Counted from the first letter of the stretch, positions 16,728 to 25,545 are shown. The stretch: 64,000 nt of DNA from Solibacteraceae bacterium (GCA_026984795.1 JALSRK010000050.1:1-64000), one strand, 5' to 3'. Notes: generated from the sequence alone by a model not told the origin. Numbers and translations are program-made.

Positions 16728-17804
16728 ATGAAGGCGGTTGGCGGTGAGATGAGAGCGGCGGTCTACCGGGGGCAGGGAACCCTGTGCATCGAGAATGTAC
16801 CGGCGCCCCGGGCAGGTCCCGGGGAGCTCATCGTCCGGGTCGAGAGCTGCGGGATCTGCCACACCGACCTGAAGAAGATCCAGCACGATTTGCTTCCGCC
16901 GCCCCGCATCTACGGCCACGAGACCGCCGGCGTGGTCGCTGGTGTGGGGGAAGGGGTGACGCGCTTCCGGCCAGGCGACCGGGTGGTCGTCTTTCACCAC
17001 ATTCCTTGTCTAAAATGTTTTTATTGCGCCCGGAAGCTCTATGCCCAGTGTGATACCTACAGGCGGGTCGGCGTGACGGCCGGCTTCGAGCCGGCGGGCG
17101 GCGGCTTCGCCCAATATGTGAGGGTGATGGACTGGATCGTCGAGCGCGGAGTGGAACGGATTCCGGAAGGGGTTTCCTTCGAGCGGGCCTCCCTGGTCGA
17201 GCCGGTGAATACCTGTTTGAAGGCCGTCGTCCAGGCGGACCCGCAGCCGGGGGATCTGGTGGCGGTTCTGGGCCAAGGTCCCATAGGATTGTTGTTTACG
17301 ATGTTAGTAGTGCGGCGGGAGGCGACGGTCGTGGCAACGGACACGATCCCCAGGCGGCGGGCGTTGGCCCGGCGCTTCGGCGCCGCGGAGGCGTGGGATC
17401 CGGCTGCGACGGACATCAGCGGCCGCGTGAAGGCCATGAGCGGCGGCCGGGGGGCCGATCTCGTCATCGTCGCCGCGTCGGCTCCGGGGATCGTCGAACA
17501 GGCGCTGGAGTGTTCGCGTCCCGGGGCGCGCATCCTGTTGTTCGCCCAGACTTCCGACAGAGAGCGCATCGAGCTTTCCGGCGCCGGAATCTGTAAAGAG
17601 GAGCGAACTCTGTTCGGTTCCTACAGCGCTTCGGTGGACTTGCAAAAGGAATCCGCCGATCTAATCTTTAGTGGAGAATTGCCGGTGGAGGAGCTGATCA
17701 CTCACCGGCTGCCGCTGGACCAGATCCGTACCGGGATCGACCTGGCGTTGCATCCGGACGGAGAATCGTTGAAAATTATCGTTTTACCCCAGAGGACTTC
17801 ATAA
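16728..17804 (+). CDS. Zinc-dependent MDR alcohol dehydrogenase in the hopanoid operon (first of two)
   Basis: A 358-residue medium-chain dehydrogenase/reductase. The catalytic zinc ligands appear as C44 (CGICHTD) with H64-E65 (GHETAG), and the structural zinc site as C94-x2-C97-x2-C100-x7-C108. The cofactor-binding segment VLGQGPIGLLFTMLVV is a G-x-G-x-x-G Rossmann loop. It follows hpnG by 3 bp and is followed directly by a second, clearly different MDR gene. A second in-frame ATG at 16749 would remove seven residues. Neither member is part of the classical hpn set. From position I infer a redox step on the hopanoid side chain, such as reduction of the open-chain aldehyde of ribosylhopane, but this is not shown by the sequence. 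Confidence 0.85.
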   Translation: MKAVGGEMRAAVYRGQGTLCIENVPAPRAGPGELIVRVESCGICHTDLKKIQHDLLPPPRIYGHETAGVVAGVGEGVTRFRPGDRVVVFHHIPCLKCFYCARKLYAQCDTYRRVGVTAGFEPAGGGFAQYVRVMDWIVERGVERIPEGVSFERASLVEPVNTCLKAVVQADPQPGDLVAVLGQGPIGLLFTMLVVRREATVVATDTIPRRRALARRFGAAEAWDPAATDISGRVKAMSGGRGADLVIVAASAPGIVEQALECSRPGARILLFAQTSDRERIELSGAGICKEERTLFGSYSASVDLQKESADLIFSGELPVEELITHRLPLDQIRTGIDLALHPDGESLKIIVLPQRTS

Positions 17805-18845
17805 GTGACAAGACAGATGATGGCCGCCGTGCTCTACGGCCGTGAGCACCTTCGCATCGAGCCGGTGGCTGTTCCTGAGATTGACGAAGGCGACATTCTC
17901 GTGCGAGTGCGGGCCGCGTTGACCTGCGGCACCGACGTGAAGGTCTTCCGGCGGGGTTACCACGCGCGGATGATCGTCCCGCCGGCGCTGTTCGGCCATG
18001 AACTCGCCGGCGACGTGGTGCGCGTCGGCAGCCGGGTGCAGAAGTTTCGGTTGGGCCAGCGGGTGGTGGCGGCGAACTCGGCCCCCTGCGGCGAGTGTTA
18101 CTACTGCCGCCGGGGGCGCGAGAATCTCTGCGAGGATCTGCTCTTCAACAACGGCGCTTATGCCGAGTACATCCGTATTCCGGCGAGAATCGTCGAGAAG
18201 AACACTTACCAGATCCCGGAACATGTCACTTACCAGGACGCCGCACTGGTGGAACCCCTGGCGTGCGTGTTGCGGGGTGTGGAAGAGACCGGGCTCGAGC
18301 CGGGCGACACAGTCGTGGTGATCGGGCTGGGTCCCATCGGTTTGATGTTCGTTCGACTGGCCCACGTGGCCGGGGCCCGGGTGATCGCCATCGGCCGCCG
18401 GAAGACCCAGATCGACCGGGCCGCCCGCATGGGGGCTTCCGAGTCGCTCATCAGCGATGGCCGGACGGACCTGGCGAAGTCCGTGCGGGATCTCACCGAC
18501 GGCCGGGGCGCCGACATCGTCATCGAAGCCGTCGGCTTGCCCGAGGCCTGGGAAACAGCCGTCAAGCTGGTCCGCCGTGGCGGAACGGTGAACTTCTTCG
18601 GCGGGTGCCCGGCCGGCAGCCAGATTGCCCTGGACACTTCGTTGCTGCACTACTCTGAGATCACCTGCAAGGCGAGTTTCCACCACACGCCGGCCCACAT
18701 CCGCCGGGCCCTGGAGGTCGTCTCGCGCGGCGACATCACCGCGCGGGACTTCGTCAACGGGGTGGAGCCGCTGGCGAACCTGCTCGAGGTGATGCGGCAC
18801 CTCATGAGCCACAACGGGCACATGAAGACAGCCATTGTTCCCTGA
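17805..18845 (+). CDS. Zinc-dependent MDR alcohol dehydrogenase in the hopanoid operon (second of two)
   Basis: A 346-residue zinc MDR protein of the sorbitol/threonine dehydrogenase type. Catalytic zinc ligands are C41 (LTCGTDVK) and H65-E66 (GHELAG); the structural site is C95-x2-C98-x2-C101-x7-C109. The cofactor loop is VIGLGPIGLMFVRLA. The GTG start directly follows the preceding TAA. Key differences from its neighbour (TCGTD in place of GICHTD) argue that it is not a recent duplicate and that the pair may act on different substrates or form a heteromer. It is followed by hpnC after 17 bp, so both dehydrogenases are embedded in the operon, not next to it. Confidence 0.85.
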   Translation: MTRQMMAAVLYGREHLRIEPVAVPEIDEGDILVRVRAALTCGTDVKVFRRGYHARMIVPPALFGHELAGDVVRVGSRVQKFRLGQRVVAANSAPCGECYYCRRGRENLCEDLLFNNGAYAEYIRIPARIVEKNTYQIPEHVTYQDAALVEPLACVLRGVEETGLEPGDTVVVIGLGPIGLMFVRLAHVAGARVIAIGRRKTQIDRAARMGASESLISDGRTDLAKSVRDLTDGRGADIVIEAVGLPEAWETAVKLVRRGGTVNFFGGCPAGSQIALDTSLLHYSEITCKASFHHTPAHIRRALEVVSRGDITARDFVNGVEPLANLLEVMRHLMSHNGHMKTAIVP

Positions 18846-18862
18846 GACGTTCGGGGTGAAGG

Positions 18863-19786
18863 TTGGACGCTGCGTTCCTGCTGCCGAAGGATTTCGTCGA
18901 AGCACCGGAAGCGCTTGAACGGTCCTGGGCCGCCGGCGAAGCCCGCGCTTACACCCGGTGGCTGGCCCGCATCCATTACGAGAACTTCCACGTCGTCTCG
19001 CTGCTGCTGCCGCGGCGGCTGCACCAGGACTTTTACAACGTATACGCGTTTTGCCGGTGGGCCGACGATCTGGGCGACGAGATCGGCGATCCGGTGCGCA
19101 GCCTGGAACTGCTCGACTGGTGGCGGGAGCAGCTCGTCCGGATGTACGCCGGCGAGGCCCGCCATCCCGTCTTCCTCGCCTTGCGTGAAACCGTGCGGCG
19201 CCACGGCTTGCCCGAGCAGCCGTTCGCCGACTTGATCCGGGCCTTCGTCCAGGACCAGAAAGTCACCCGCTACGCCACCGTGGCCCAACTGTTGGACTAC
19301 TGCCGCTACTCGGCCAATCCGGTCGGGCGCTTGGTGCTTCACCTGTGCGGCTACTCCGACCCGGAGCGGCAGCGGCTCTCCGACGCCACCTGCACGGGGC
19401 TCCAGTTGGCCAATTTCTGGCAGGACGTCACCGTCGATTGGGACAAGGGGCGGCTCTACATGCCGCTCGAAGTACTGCAGCGTCATAGCGTCTCCATCGA
19501 GGACATCGCCCGCCGCCGGATGAGCTCGGCCTTCCGCGCCGCGATGGAAGAGCTGGTCGGGCTGGCGCGACGTTTCTTGGAGGAGGGGCTGCCGCTTTCC
19601 CGCATGGTGGACCGCCGGCTGGCGGTCGATCTGGAGCTGTTCAGCCGGGGCGGTCTGAAAGTCCTCGAGAAGATCGAGAAGCAAGGCTACGACGTCCTCC
19701 GGCGGCGTCCGGCCGTCTCCCGTCTGGAGAGGGTGTCGCTGCTGGTGGGTACCTTGGCCCGGGTGGCCGCACGGCGGGCGGCATGA
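18863..19786 (+). CDS. hpnC: Hydroxysqualene synthase HpnC
   Basis: HpnC converts presqualene diphosphate to hydroxysqualene in the bacterial HpnCDE route. This 307-residue trans-isoprenyl transferase has the first acidic motif in FCRWADDLGDE and the second in WQDVTVDWDKGRLYMP, both with the spacing of squalene/phytoene synthases. The early phrase NFHVVSLLLPRRLHQDFYNVYAFCR is typical of HpnC. The start is TTG 18863; no ATG is available before the conserved region. It overlaps hpnD by 4 bp. Confidence 0.92.
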   Translation: MDAAFLLPKDFVEAPEALERSWAAGEARAYTRWLARIHYENFHVVSLLLPRRLHQDFYNVYAFCRWADDLGDEIGDPVRSLELLDWWREQLVRMYAGEARHPVFLALRETVRRHGLPEQPFADLIRAFVQDQKVTRYATVAQLLDYCRYSANPVGRLVLHLCGYSDPERQRLSDATCTGLQLANFWQDVTVDWDKGRLYMPLEVLQRHSVSIEDIARRRMSSAFRAAMEELVGLARRFLEEGLPLSRMVDRRLAVDLELFSRGGLKVLEKIEKQGYDVLRRRPAVSRLERVSLLVGTLARVAARRAA

Positions 19787-20652
19787 GTGTCACGCTGGAA
19801 GAGTCCTATGCCTATTGCCGCCGGCTGGCCCGGCGGCGCGCCCGCAACTTTTACTATTCGTTCTTGTTGCTCGACGCCGAGCGCCGCGGCGCCATGTGCG
19901 CGCTCTATGCGTTCAACCGCGTCTGTGACGACATCAGCGACGAACCCGCGCGTTACGGCTATGACTCGCCGGCCCGGGCGATCGCCGACTGGGAGCGGCA
20001 GTTGGACGCGGCCCTGGCCCGCGGCTGCGACGCCCATCCCATCTGGCCCGCCTTCCGCGACGCGGTCCGCCGCTACCGCATCCCCCCGGGCTATTTTCAC
20101 GACATGATCGCGGGAGTCCGCTCGGACCTCGAGCCGCGGCGCTTCGAGACCTTCGACGAGCTGTACCGGTACTGTTACCAGGTCGCCTCGGCGGTCGGGC
20201 TGTCGATCCTCTACGTCTTCGGCTTCGCTTCGCCGGAGGCGCTTCCCCTGGCCGAGAAGTGCGGGCTGGCGTTCCAGTTGACGAACATCCTCCGCGACGT
20301 GCGCGAGGACGCCTGTATGGGGCGCATTTACTTGCCCGCCGAGGACCTGCGCCGCTTCGGGGTCGATCCGGAGCTGTTGCGGGACGGCGCCGCCACGGAG
20401 GCTTTCCGCAGCCTGATGCGTTTCGAGGCGGGCCGGGCGCGGCGCTATTACGAGGAGTCGGCGCCGCTGGTGACCCTGGTCCATCCCGGCAGCCGGGCCG
20501 CGCTCTGGGCCCTGATCCGGATCTACCGCCGTCTGCTGGACCGGATCGAGACCTCCGGCTACGACGTGCTCCGCCGCCGGGTGGGCGTGCCCGCTTGGGA
20601 GAAAGGCTGGGTTGTCGTGCAGGGTATCGCGAGGAAGATTCGGAACCGCTGA
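19783..20652 (+). CDS. hpnD: Presqualene diphosphate synthase HpnD
   Basis: HpnD joins two farnesyl diphosphates to presqualene diphosphate. It has 289 residues with acidic motifs FNRVCDDISDE and LRDVREDACMGRIYLP, and the early phrase NFYYSFLLLDAERRGAMCALYAFNR. The ATGA overlap with hpnC couples their translation. It is the last gene of the operon; the next gene (accC) is convergent 25 bp away. The third gene of the usual trio, the flavin-dependent hydroxysqualene reductase hpnE, is not here. Confidence 0.93.
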   Translation: MSVTLEESYAYCRRLARRRARNFYYSFLLLDAERRGAMCALYAFNRVCDDISDEPARYGYDSPARAIADWERQLDAALARGCDAHPIWPAFRDAVRRYRIPPGYFHDMIAGVRSDLEPRRFETFDELYRYCYQVASAVGLSILYVFGFASPEALPLAEKCGLAFQLTNILRDVREDACMGRIYLPAEDLRRFGVDPELLRDGAATEAFRSLMRFEAGRARRYYEESAPLVTLVHPGSRAALWALIRIYRRLLDRIETSGYDVLRRRVGVPAWEKGWVVVQGIARKIRNR

Positions 20653-20654
20653 GG

Positions 20655-20672
20655 GGCGGTCCGGCAACCGCC
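20655..20672. terminator. Small stem-loop in the hpnD/accC convergent gap
   Basis: GGCGGT and ACCGCC form a 6-bp stem around a 6-nt loop between two convergent stop codons. There is no T-tract on either side, so a role as a bidirectional terminator is only a suggestion. Confidence 0.25.
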
Positions 20673-20677
20673 GCCGG

Positions 20678-22036
20678 TCATTGCGCCGTGCGGGTGGCGG
20701 CCTCCAGCCGTTCCAGGAAGTGCGTATCCAGCCTGCCGGCCAGGAAATCCGGGTGGGCCAGGATCCTCTGGTGTAGAGGGATACTCGTGCGGACCCCTTC
20801 GATGATGAACATCTCGAGCGCGCGGTTCATCCGGCTGACCGCTTCGGCCCGGTCCCGGCCATGGGTGATGAGCTTCGCGACCAATGAGTCGTAGTAAGGC
20901 GGAATCACCCCTTCCTGGTAGGCCGCAGTGTCCACGCGGACGCCGATGAAGCCCGGCACGTGGAAGCCGGTGATCCGGCCCGGCGACGGCATCAGCGTGT
21001 CTGGATCTTCCGCGTTGATCCGGCACTCGAGCGCGTGGCCCCGGATCTCCACCGGCCCGTCGAGAATCTCGCTCAGCTTCATCCCGGCGGCCACCTGGAT
21101 CTGCGCCTTGACCAGGTCCGCGCCGGTGATCAGCTCGGTGACCGGATGCTCCACCTGGATGCGGGCGTTCACCTCGATGAAATACAGACGCCCGGTCTCG
21201 TCCATCAAGAACTCAACGGTCCCCGCGTTCACGTAACCCACCTCGTGCAAAGCCCGGCGCAGGCGTTCCGAGATCTGCCGGCGCAGCTCCGGCGTCACGG
21301 CCGGGGACGGGGCCTCTTCGATGAGCTTCTGGTGGCGGCGCTGGATCGAGCATTCCCGTTCGCCGAAGACCTCGACGTGGCCGTGGGAGTCGGCCAGAAC
21401 CTGGAACTCGATGTGCCGCGGCGCAGTGATGAACTTCTCGAGATAGAGGTCGGGACGGGAGAAGGCGGCTTCGGCTTCCTGCTGGGCCTGGCTGAAGGCC
21501 CCTTCCATTTCCGAAGCTTCCCGGACGATCCGCATCCCGCGTCCGCCGCCGCCCGCCGCCGCCTTCAGGATCACCGGGTAGCCGATCCCGGCGGCGGTCT
21601 CCCTGGCCTCTCCGGCGTTCTTCAGAATGCCGCCGGATCCGGGCAGGATCGGGACGCCGGCCTTCTGCATCGCTTCGCGGGCGTGCTGCTTGAATCCCAT
21701 CAGCCGTGTAACGTCCGGCGGCGGCCCGATGAACTGGATGCCCGAGGCCTGGCAGACCTCGGAGAACTCGGCGTTCTCGCTCAGGAAGCCATAGCCGGGG
21801 TGGATCGCGTCGGCGTTGGTGAGCTCGGCGGCGCTGATGATGGCCGGGAAGTCCAGGTAGCTCCGGCTGCTCTTGGCCGGGCCGATGCAGACGGCCTCAT
21901 CGGCGAACCTCACGTGCAAGCTGTTGCGGTCGGCTTCGGAGTAGACGGCGACCGTGGGGATCCCCAGCTCCTTGCAGGCGCAGATGACGCGGAGCGCAAT
22001 CTCGCCCCGATTGGCAATGAGCACTTTGCGAAACAT
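20678..22036 (-). CDS. accC: Acetyl-CoA carboxylase, biotin carboxylase subunit
   Basis: Carboxylates the biotin on AccB using ATP and bicarbonate, the first half-reaction of fatty acid synthesis. The 452-residue protein begins [20 protein letters not shown], has the ATP-grasp glycine loop [26 protein letters not shown], and the catalytic [16 protein letters not shown]. All are standard for AccC, and the length is normal. It lies 30 bp after accB on the minus strand. Confidence 0.97.
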   Translation of the reverse strand: MFRKVLIANRGEIALRVICACKELGIPTVAVYSEADRNSLHVRFADEAVCIGPAKSSRSYLDFPAIISAAELTNADAIHPGYGFLSENAEFSEVCQASGIQFIGPPPDVTRLMGFKQHAREAMQKAGVPILPGSGGILKNAGEARETAAGIGYPVILKAAAGGGGRGMRIVREASEMEGAFSQAQQEAEAAFSRPDLYLEKFITAPRHIEFQVLADSHGHVEVFGERECSIQRRHQKLIEEAPSPAVTPELRRQISERLRRALHEVGYVNAGTVEFLMDETGRLYFIEVNARIQVEHPVTELITGADLVKAQIQVAAGMKLSEILDGPVEIRGHALECRINAEDPDTLMPSPGRITGFHVPGFIGVRVDTAAYQEGVIPPYYDSLVAKLITHGRDRAEAVSRMNRALEMFIIEGVRTSIPLHQRILAHPDFLAGRLDTHFLERLEAATRTAQ

Positions 22037-22066
22037 AGGGATGTGAAAGGCCGGCGAGTCCGCTCC

Positions 22067-22558
22067 TTAGTCCGGGCGCACCGAGAACAACGCCTGTCCG
22101 TACTCGACCGGCTTTCCGTTCTCCACCAGTCTGGCGACGATCGTGCCCGAGACCTCGGCCTCGATCTCGTTCATGAGTTTCATCGATTCGATGATGCAGA
22201 GCACCTGGCCGGGGCTGATGTGATCACCTACCTGCACGAACGGTTCGGCATCGGGCGCGGGCGCTTCGTAAAAGGTGCCGACGATCGGGGATTTGACGAA
22301 GTGGAGATTCTCTTCTTGCCTGGGCTTCTCTGCCTCCGGCGATTGCGCCGGAGCGGCCGGCGGCCCCGGGTTGGGAGCCGGAGCGGCGGCCGGCTGGCCC
22401 GCCACCGCGAACGGTTGGGCCGGTATCACGATCTCTTGACGCGGCGCCTCGGCCTGGCGGCGGATCCGCACCTTGCTGTCGCCGCGCGTGACTTCCAGCT
22501 CGGCGACGCCGCTGTCGATCACCACCTGAACGAGTTCCTTTATCTCTTTTAAGTCCAT
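22067..22558 (-). CDS. accB: Acetyl-CoA carboxylase, biotin carboxyl carrier protein
   Basis: A 163-residue biotin carrier. The N-terminal segment (MDLKEIKELVQVVIDSG) and the Pro/Ala-rich linker at about 50-80 are typical. The biotinyl domain ends the protein, with the biotinylated lysine at K127 in ESMKLMNE, a common variant of EAMKMMN. The 'thumb' region FYEAPAPDAEPFVQVGD precedes it. It is flanked by a Xaa-Pro peptidase gene upstream and accC downstream, a common bacterial order, here without the efp gene that often sits between. Confidence 0.95.
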   Translation of the reverse strand: MDLKEIKELVQVVIDSGVAELEVTRGDSKVRIRRQAEAPRQEIVIPAQPFAVAGQPAAAPAPNPGPPAAPAQSPEAEKPRQEENLHFVKSPIVGTFYEAPAPDAEPFVQVGDHISPGQVLCIIESMKLMNEIEAEVSGTIVARLVENGKPVEYGQALFSVRPD

Positions 22559-22600
22559 AGATTCATCCGCCAGCCGCCGGACGCCGGTGGGCGCGGCGGC

Positions 22601-23683
22601 TCAGAGTTCGATCAGCTCCTTCGGTATTCGCGTCAGGTTCTCGGAGCCCGTTCTCGTCACCACTACCGTGTCTTCGATGCGAATCCCGCCGAACCTCTCC
22701 ATGTATACACCAGGCTCGATAGTGATTACCATCCCCGCTTCCAGCCGCCGGCGCTCCCCTCTGCCGAGCCGCGGCGTTTCATGAATCTCCAATCCCAGAC
22801 CATGGCCGGTAGAGTGGGTGAAGTAGCCATCCAGCCCGTGTGCCCGCAGGACTTGTCTCGCCCGGCGGTCCACGGCCGCCGCGCTCCTGCCCGCCCGGAC
22901 GTGATCGAGGGCCGCCAACTGCGCTTCGAGCACCGCGCGGTGCAGGCGGGCTGCTTTGCGGCTGATTCTCCCCAACCAGGCCACGCGGGTCATGTCGCTC
23001 GCGTAGCCGTCCCGCTGGGCGCCCATATCGACCAGGAGCAGTTCCTTCGCTTTCAGGGTCCTGGTGGATGGCGCGGCGTGGGGCAGCGCGCTGCGGGGGC
23101 CCGAGGCGACAATGGTGTCGAAGGCGGGCCGCTCAGCGCCTCGCTTGCGCATCTGATAGTCGAGTTCGGCCGCTATTTCGAATTCCGTCACCCCAGGTCT
23201 GGCCCGCCGGATCGCTTCCGAGAAGGCCGCCTGGCACGTCTCCATCGAGGCGCGGATCTTGCCGATCTCCGCGGCAGATTTGACGGCCCGCAGTTCCTCC
23301 ACCAGCCCTTCCTGGGGCCGCAGCCGGATCTGCGCCGGCACCGAGGCCGCCAGCGCGCGGTAGGCGGCGTATCGCACGTGGGCGCTCTCGAAACCCAGGC
23401 GCCGTGCCTGGAGACGCCCCAACAGAGCTTGAAGGGCTTTGAGCAACGGTCCCCGGGCCACTTTGACGCGGCAATCGGTCTGTTCGGCCGCCTGCATCTC
23501 GTAACGCGGGTCGGTGATCAGGATCGCTTCGGCGCCATGGGCGAGGAGCAGGCCGTTCGACCCGGTGAAACCGCTCAGGTAGCGGATGTTCGCCGGAGAG
23601 AAGACGATCAGCGCGTCAAGCCCGACTTCCTCCAGCAGGTGTTGCAACCGCGCACGCCGCTCTTTGTGCTCCAGTTCGCTCAT
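22601..23683 (-). CDS. Xaa-Pro peptidase, M24 family
   Basis: A cytoplasmic metallopeptidase that cleaves N-terminal X-Pro bonds. It has 360 residues from ATG 23683 (MSELEHKERRARLQHLLEE); the longer open frame upstream runs through the divergent promoter region and is not coding. The N-terminal creatinase-like domain shows ANIRYLSGFTGSNG. The pita-bread metal ligands are in LLVDMGAQRDGYASDMTR (two Asp), HSTGHGLGLEIHETP (His), IEPGVY (Glu) and IRIEDTVVV (Glu). It is the first gene of the peptidase-accB-accC operon. Confidence 0.92.
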   Translation of the reverse strand: MSELEHKERRARLQHLLEEVGLDALIVFSPANIRYLSGFTGSNGLLLAHGAEAILITDPRYEMQAAEQTDCRVKVARGPLLKALQALLGRLQARRLGFESAHVRYAAYRALAASVPAQIRLRPQEGLVEELRAVKSAAEIGKIRASMETCQAAFSEAIRRARPGVTEFEIAAELDYQMRKRGAERPAFDTIVASGPRSALPHAAPSTRTLKAKELLLVDMGAQRDGYASDMTRVAWLGRISRKAARLHRAVLEAQLAALDHVRAGRSAAAVDRRARQVLRAHGLDGYFTHSTGHGLGLEIHETPRLGRGERRRLEAGMVITIEPGVYMERFGGIRIEDTVVVTRTGSENLTRIPKELIEL

Positions 23684-23795
23684 GGAATCGGTGCGGGCCA
23701 CCGGGACGGTGAAGCTAAACCCAATTGTAACACTCGTTTCTCGCTCCGGCCCGTCTATTACAATACAAGCGGCGCGTATCGCTCCGGACCAGACC
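23684..23795. promoter_or_regulatory. Divergent promoter region with two TACAAT boxes
   Basis: This 112-bp gap separates the minus-strand peptidase operon from the plus-strand methyltransferase gene. It holds TACAAT on the plus strand at 23759-23764 and the same hexamer on the minus strand at 23729-23724. No convincing -35 boxes were found. Confidence 0.35.
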
Positions 23796-24494
23796 ATGGC
23801 AACCAACGCACAGATCGGGGCTGTTCCCGGCTTCAGCGCCCGGCGTTTGTCGCCGGAGCTGCTGGCTGGCGCCGAGCGGGGGGACCGCCAGGCCAATCTG
23901 CGGGATCTGGCGCGGATCAACCGGTGGTTCGGCGGCCATCGGCTGGCCAGGACTCTGGTGCGGGAGGTGGCCCGGTCCACCGAAGAAATCCGGGTCCTGG
24001 ACGCCGGCGCCGCCTCAGGGGACATGGGCCGGGCGATCCGGCGTGAACTCCCGCGCGCCACGGTGGTTTCCCTGGACCGGAGCCGTTCCCATCTCGACGG
24101 GGCCGGCGAGCGGAGCGTGGCCGCCGATCTGTTCCACCCCCCCTTCCGTCCTCGGTCGTTCGATATCGTCTTCTGCTCGTTGTTGTTACATGAACACTCC
24201 GACGCCGAGGCCGAGAGGCTGCTGCGGGGGCTGTTCAGGCTGGCCCGGCGGGCGCTCATTGTTCTCGACCTCTATCGCCACCGGTTCGCCTACTACTTCC
24301 TTCCCGCTACCCGGCTGCTGTTCCAGTGGCACTGGATAACGTTGCACGACGGGCCGGTGTCGGTAGCCGCTGCGTTCCGCCCCGGTGAGCTGCTCGAGTT
24401 GGCGCGCGGCGCCGGCCTCGAAAACGCACGTGTGCGGCTGCATCGGCCCTGGTTCCGGGTATCATTGTTGGCGCAGCGGGAGCCTGATGCCTGA
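23796..24494 (+). CDS. Class I SAM-dependent methyltransferase
   Basis: A 232-residue methyltransferase starting at ATG 23796 (MATNAQIGAVPGFSARRLS). Motif I is VLDAGAASGDMG, the acidic residue after it is in VVSLDRSRSHLDG, and motif IV is FDIVFCSLLLHEHSD, typical of Methyltransf_11/25 proteins. It overlaps the following flavoprotein gene by 8 bp. Methyltransferase plus flavoprotein pairs like this usually accompany a type III polyketide synthase, but none lies here. The substrate is unknown. Confidence 0.8.
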   Translation: MATNAQIGAVPGFSARRLSPELLAGAERGDRQANLRDLARINRWFGGHRLARTLVREVARSTEEIRVLDAGAASGDMGRAIRRELPRATVVSLDRSRSHLDGAGERSVAADLFHPPFRPRSFDIVFCSLLLHEHSDAEAERLLRGLFRLARRALIVLDLYRHRFAYYFLPATRLLFQWHWITLHDGPVSVAAAFRPGELLELARGAGLENARVRLHRPWFRVSLLAQREPDA

Positions 24495-25470
24495 AGTCAC
24501 TGTGATTGGCGACGGCCCGGCAGGGAGCGCGGCGGCGCTGGCCGCCCTGGACGCGGGTTCTCCGGTCACGTTGCATTCGCGATCCATTCGGCCGCGGCAC
24601 CGCGTCTGCGGCGAGTTCCTCTCGCCGGAGTTCGCCCGGGTGGCGGAAGCGCTGGGCGTGTGGGAGCGCCTGGCGGCCGCCGGCCCCGCGCCGATCCGCC
24701 GCATGCGAATGCGGCTCGGCAGCCGGGAGCTGCAGTGCTCGTTGCCCCCGGGCGTTTATGGACTGAGCCGATTCTGTCTCGACGCACTCCTGTCCCAGGC
24801 GGCTGTGGAACGCGGGGCGCGGCTGGTCCACTCCAGCCCGGTGCGGAATTCCTTTCCCACGGTGGTGGCGACGGGGCGGAAACACGCTTCCCGGGCGCCG
24901 AAGGCCGAGCGCCTGTTTGCTTTCAAGGCCCATTTCTATGGGCCGGCCGATGACGCCGTGGAACTGCATTTCTTCCCCGGGGGCTATGCCGGTGTCAGCC
25001 CGGTGGAGAACGGGCTGACGAACGTTTGCGGCATCGCTCGCCTGGGCAGGATCCAAGAGTTCGCCTTCGATTTCGACGCCCTGCTCGCGGCCGTCCCGTC
25101 GCTGCGGGAGCGGCTGGCGCCCCTGGCGCGCTGCTGGGAGTGGATCAGCGCCGGCCCCATCTGCCCCGTGGGCCTCCCCGCCGGGCTCCCGGTAGGGCGC
25201 TACCTGGCCGGCGACGCCCTGGCGTTCGCCGATCCGTTCACCGGTTCGGGATTGACCAGCGCATTGATTACCGGCCGCTTGGCGGGTCTGGCGGCTGCTG
25301 CCGCAGAGCCCGTGGATTCTTACCTAGCCGCCTGCCGGAGGGCGATCGGGCCCGTGCTCCGAAACTCCGCCTGGTTCCGGCGGGCGCTGGTTTCGGAATG
25401 GGCCGGCGTGTTGGTCGGCCTCATACCGCCTTCGTGGCTGTTCCGGCTCACCCGCCCGCGGGTGGGGTGA
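24487..25470 (+). CDS. Compact FAD-dependent oxidoreductase, geranylgeranyl-reductase/monooxygenase type
   Basis: A 327-residue flavoprotein from ATG 24487 (MPEVTVIGDGPAGSAAALAAL), giving the N-terminal G-x-G-x-x-G FAD motif. The phrase HRVCGEFLSPEFARV is characteristic of flavoproteins paired with type III polyketide synthases and of geranylgeranyl-reductase-like enzymes. The second FAD motif is LAGDALAFADPFTGSGLTSAL. It is about 50 residues shorter than usual: the middle strand that normally ends in a G-A-D-G motif is reduced to FPTVVATGRKHAS. It could oxidise or reduce a lipid or polyketide. Confidence 0.75.
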   Translation: MPEVTVIGDGPAGSAAALAALDAGSPVTLHSRSIRPRHRVCGEFLSPEFARVAEALGVWERLAAAGPAPIRRMRMRLGSRELQCSLPPGVYGLSRFCLDALLSQAAVERGARLVHSSPVRNSFPTVVATGRKHASRAPKAERLFAFKAHFYGPADDAVELHFFPGGYAGVSPVENGLTNVCGIARLGRIQEFAFDFDALLAAVPSLRERLAPLARCWEWISAGPICPVGLPAGLPVGRYLAGDALAFADPFTGSGLTSALITGRLAGLAAAAAEPVDSYLAACRRAIGPVLRNSAWFRRALVSEWAGVLVGLIPPSWLFRLTRPRVG

Positions 25471-25530
25471 ATGGACCCGGGCACTGCGCCTGGCGGCCGG
25501 AAGTTCTGCGCAGCCGGCTCGGAATTGGGT

Positions 25531-25536
25531 TAGGAT
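25531..25536 (+). promoter_or_regulatory. Candidate -10 box of the DUF1080 gene
   Basis: TAGGAT lies 9 nt before the ATG at 25546, leaving no room for a normal leader or ribosome site. It fits the leaderless pattern seen elsewhere in the window, but it lacks the TGn extension. Confidence 0.3.
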
Positions 25537-25545
25537 GGGACCGCT

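Noticed and set aside
22037-22600. Missing efp between the Xaa-Pro peptidase and accB as a novel arrangement
   Set aside because: The peptidase-accB-accC order without efp is a plausible common variant; nothing else here is unusual.
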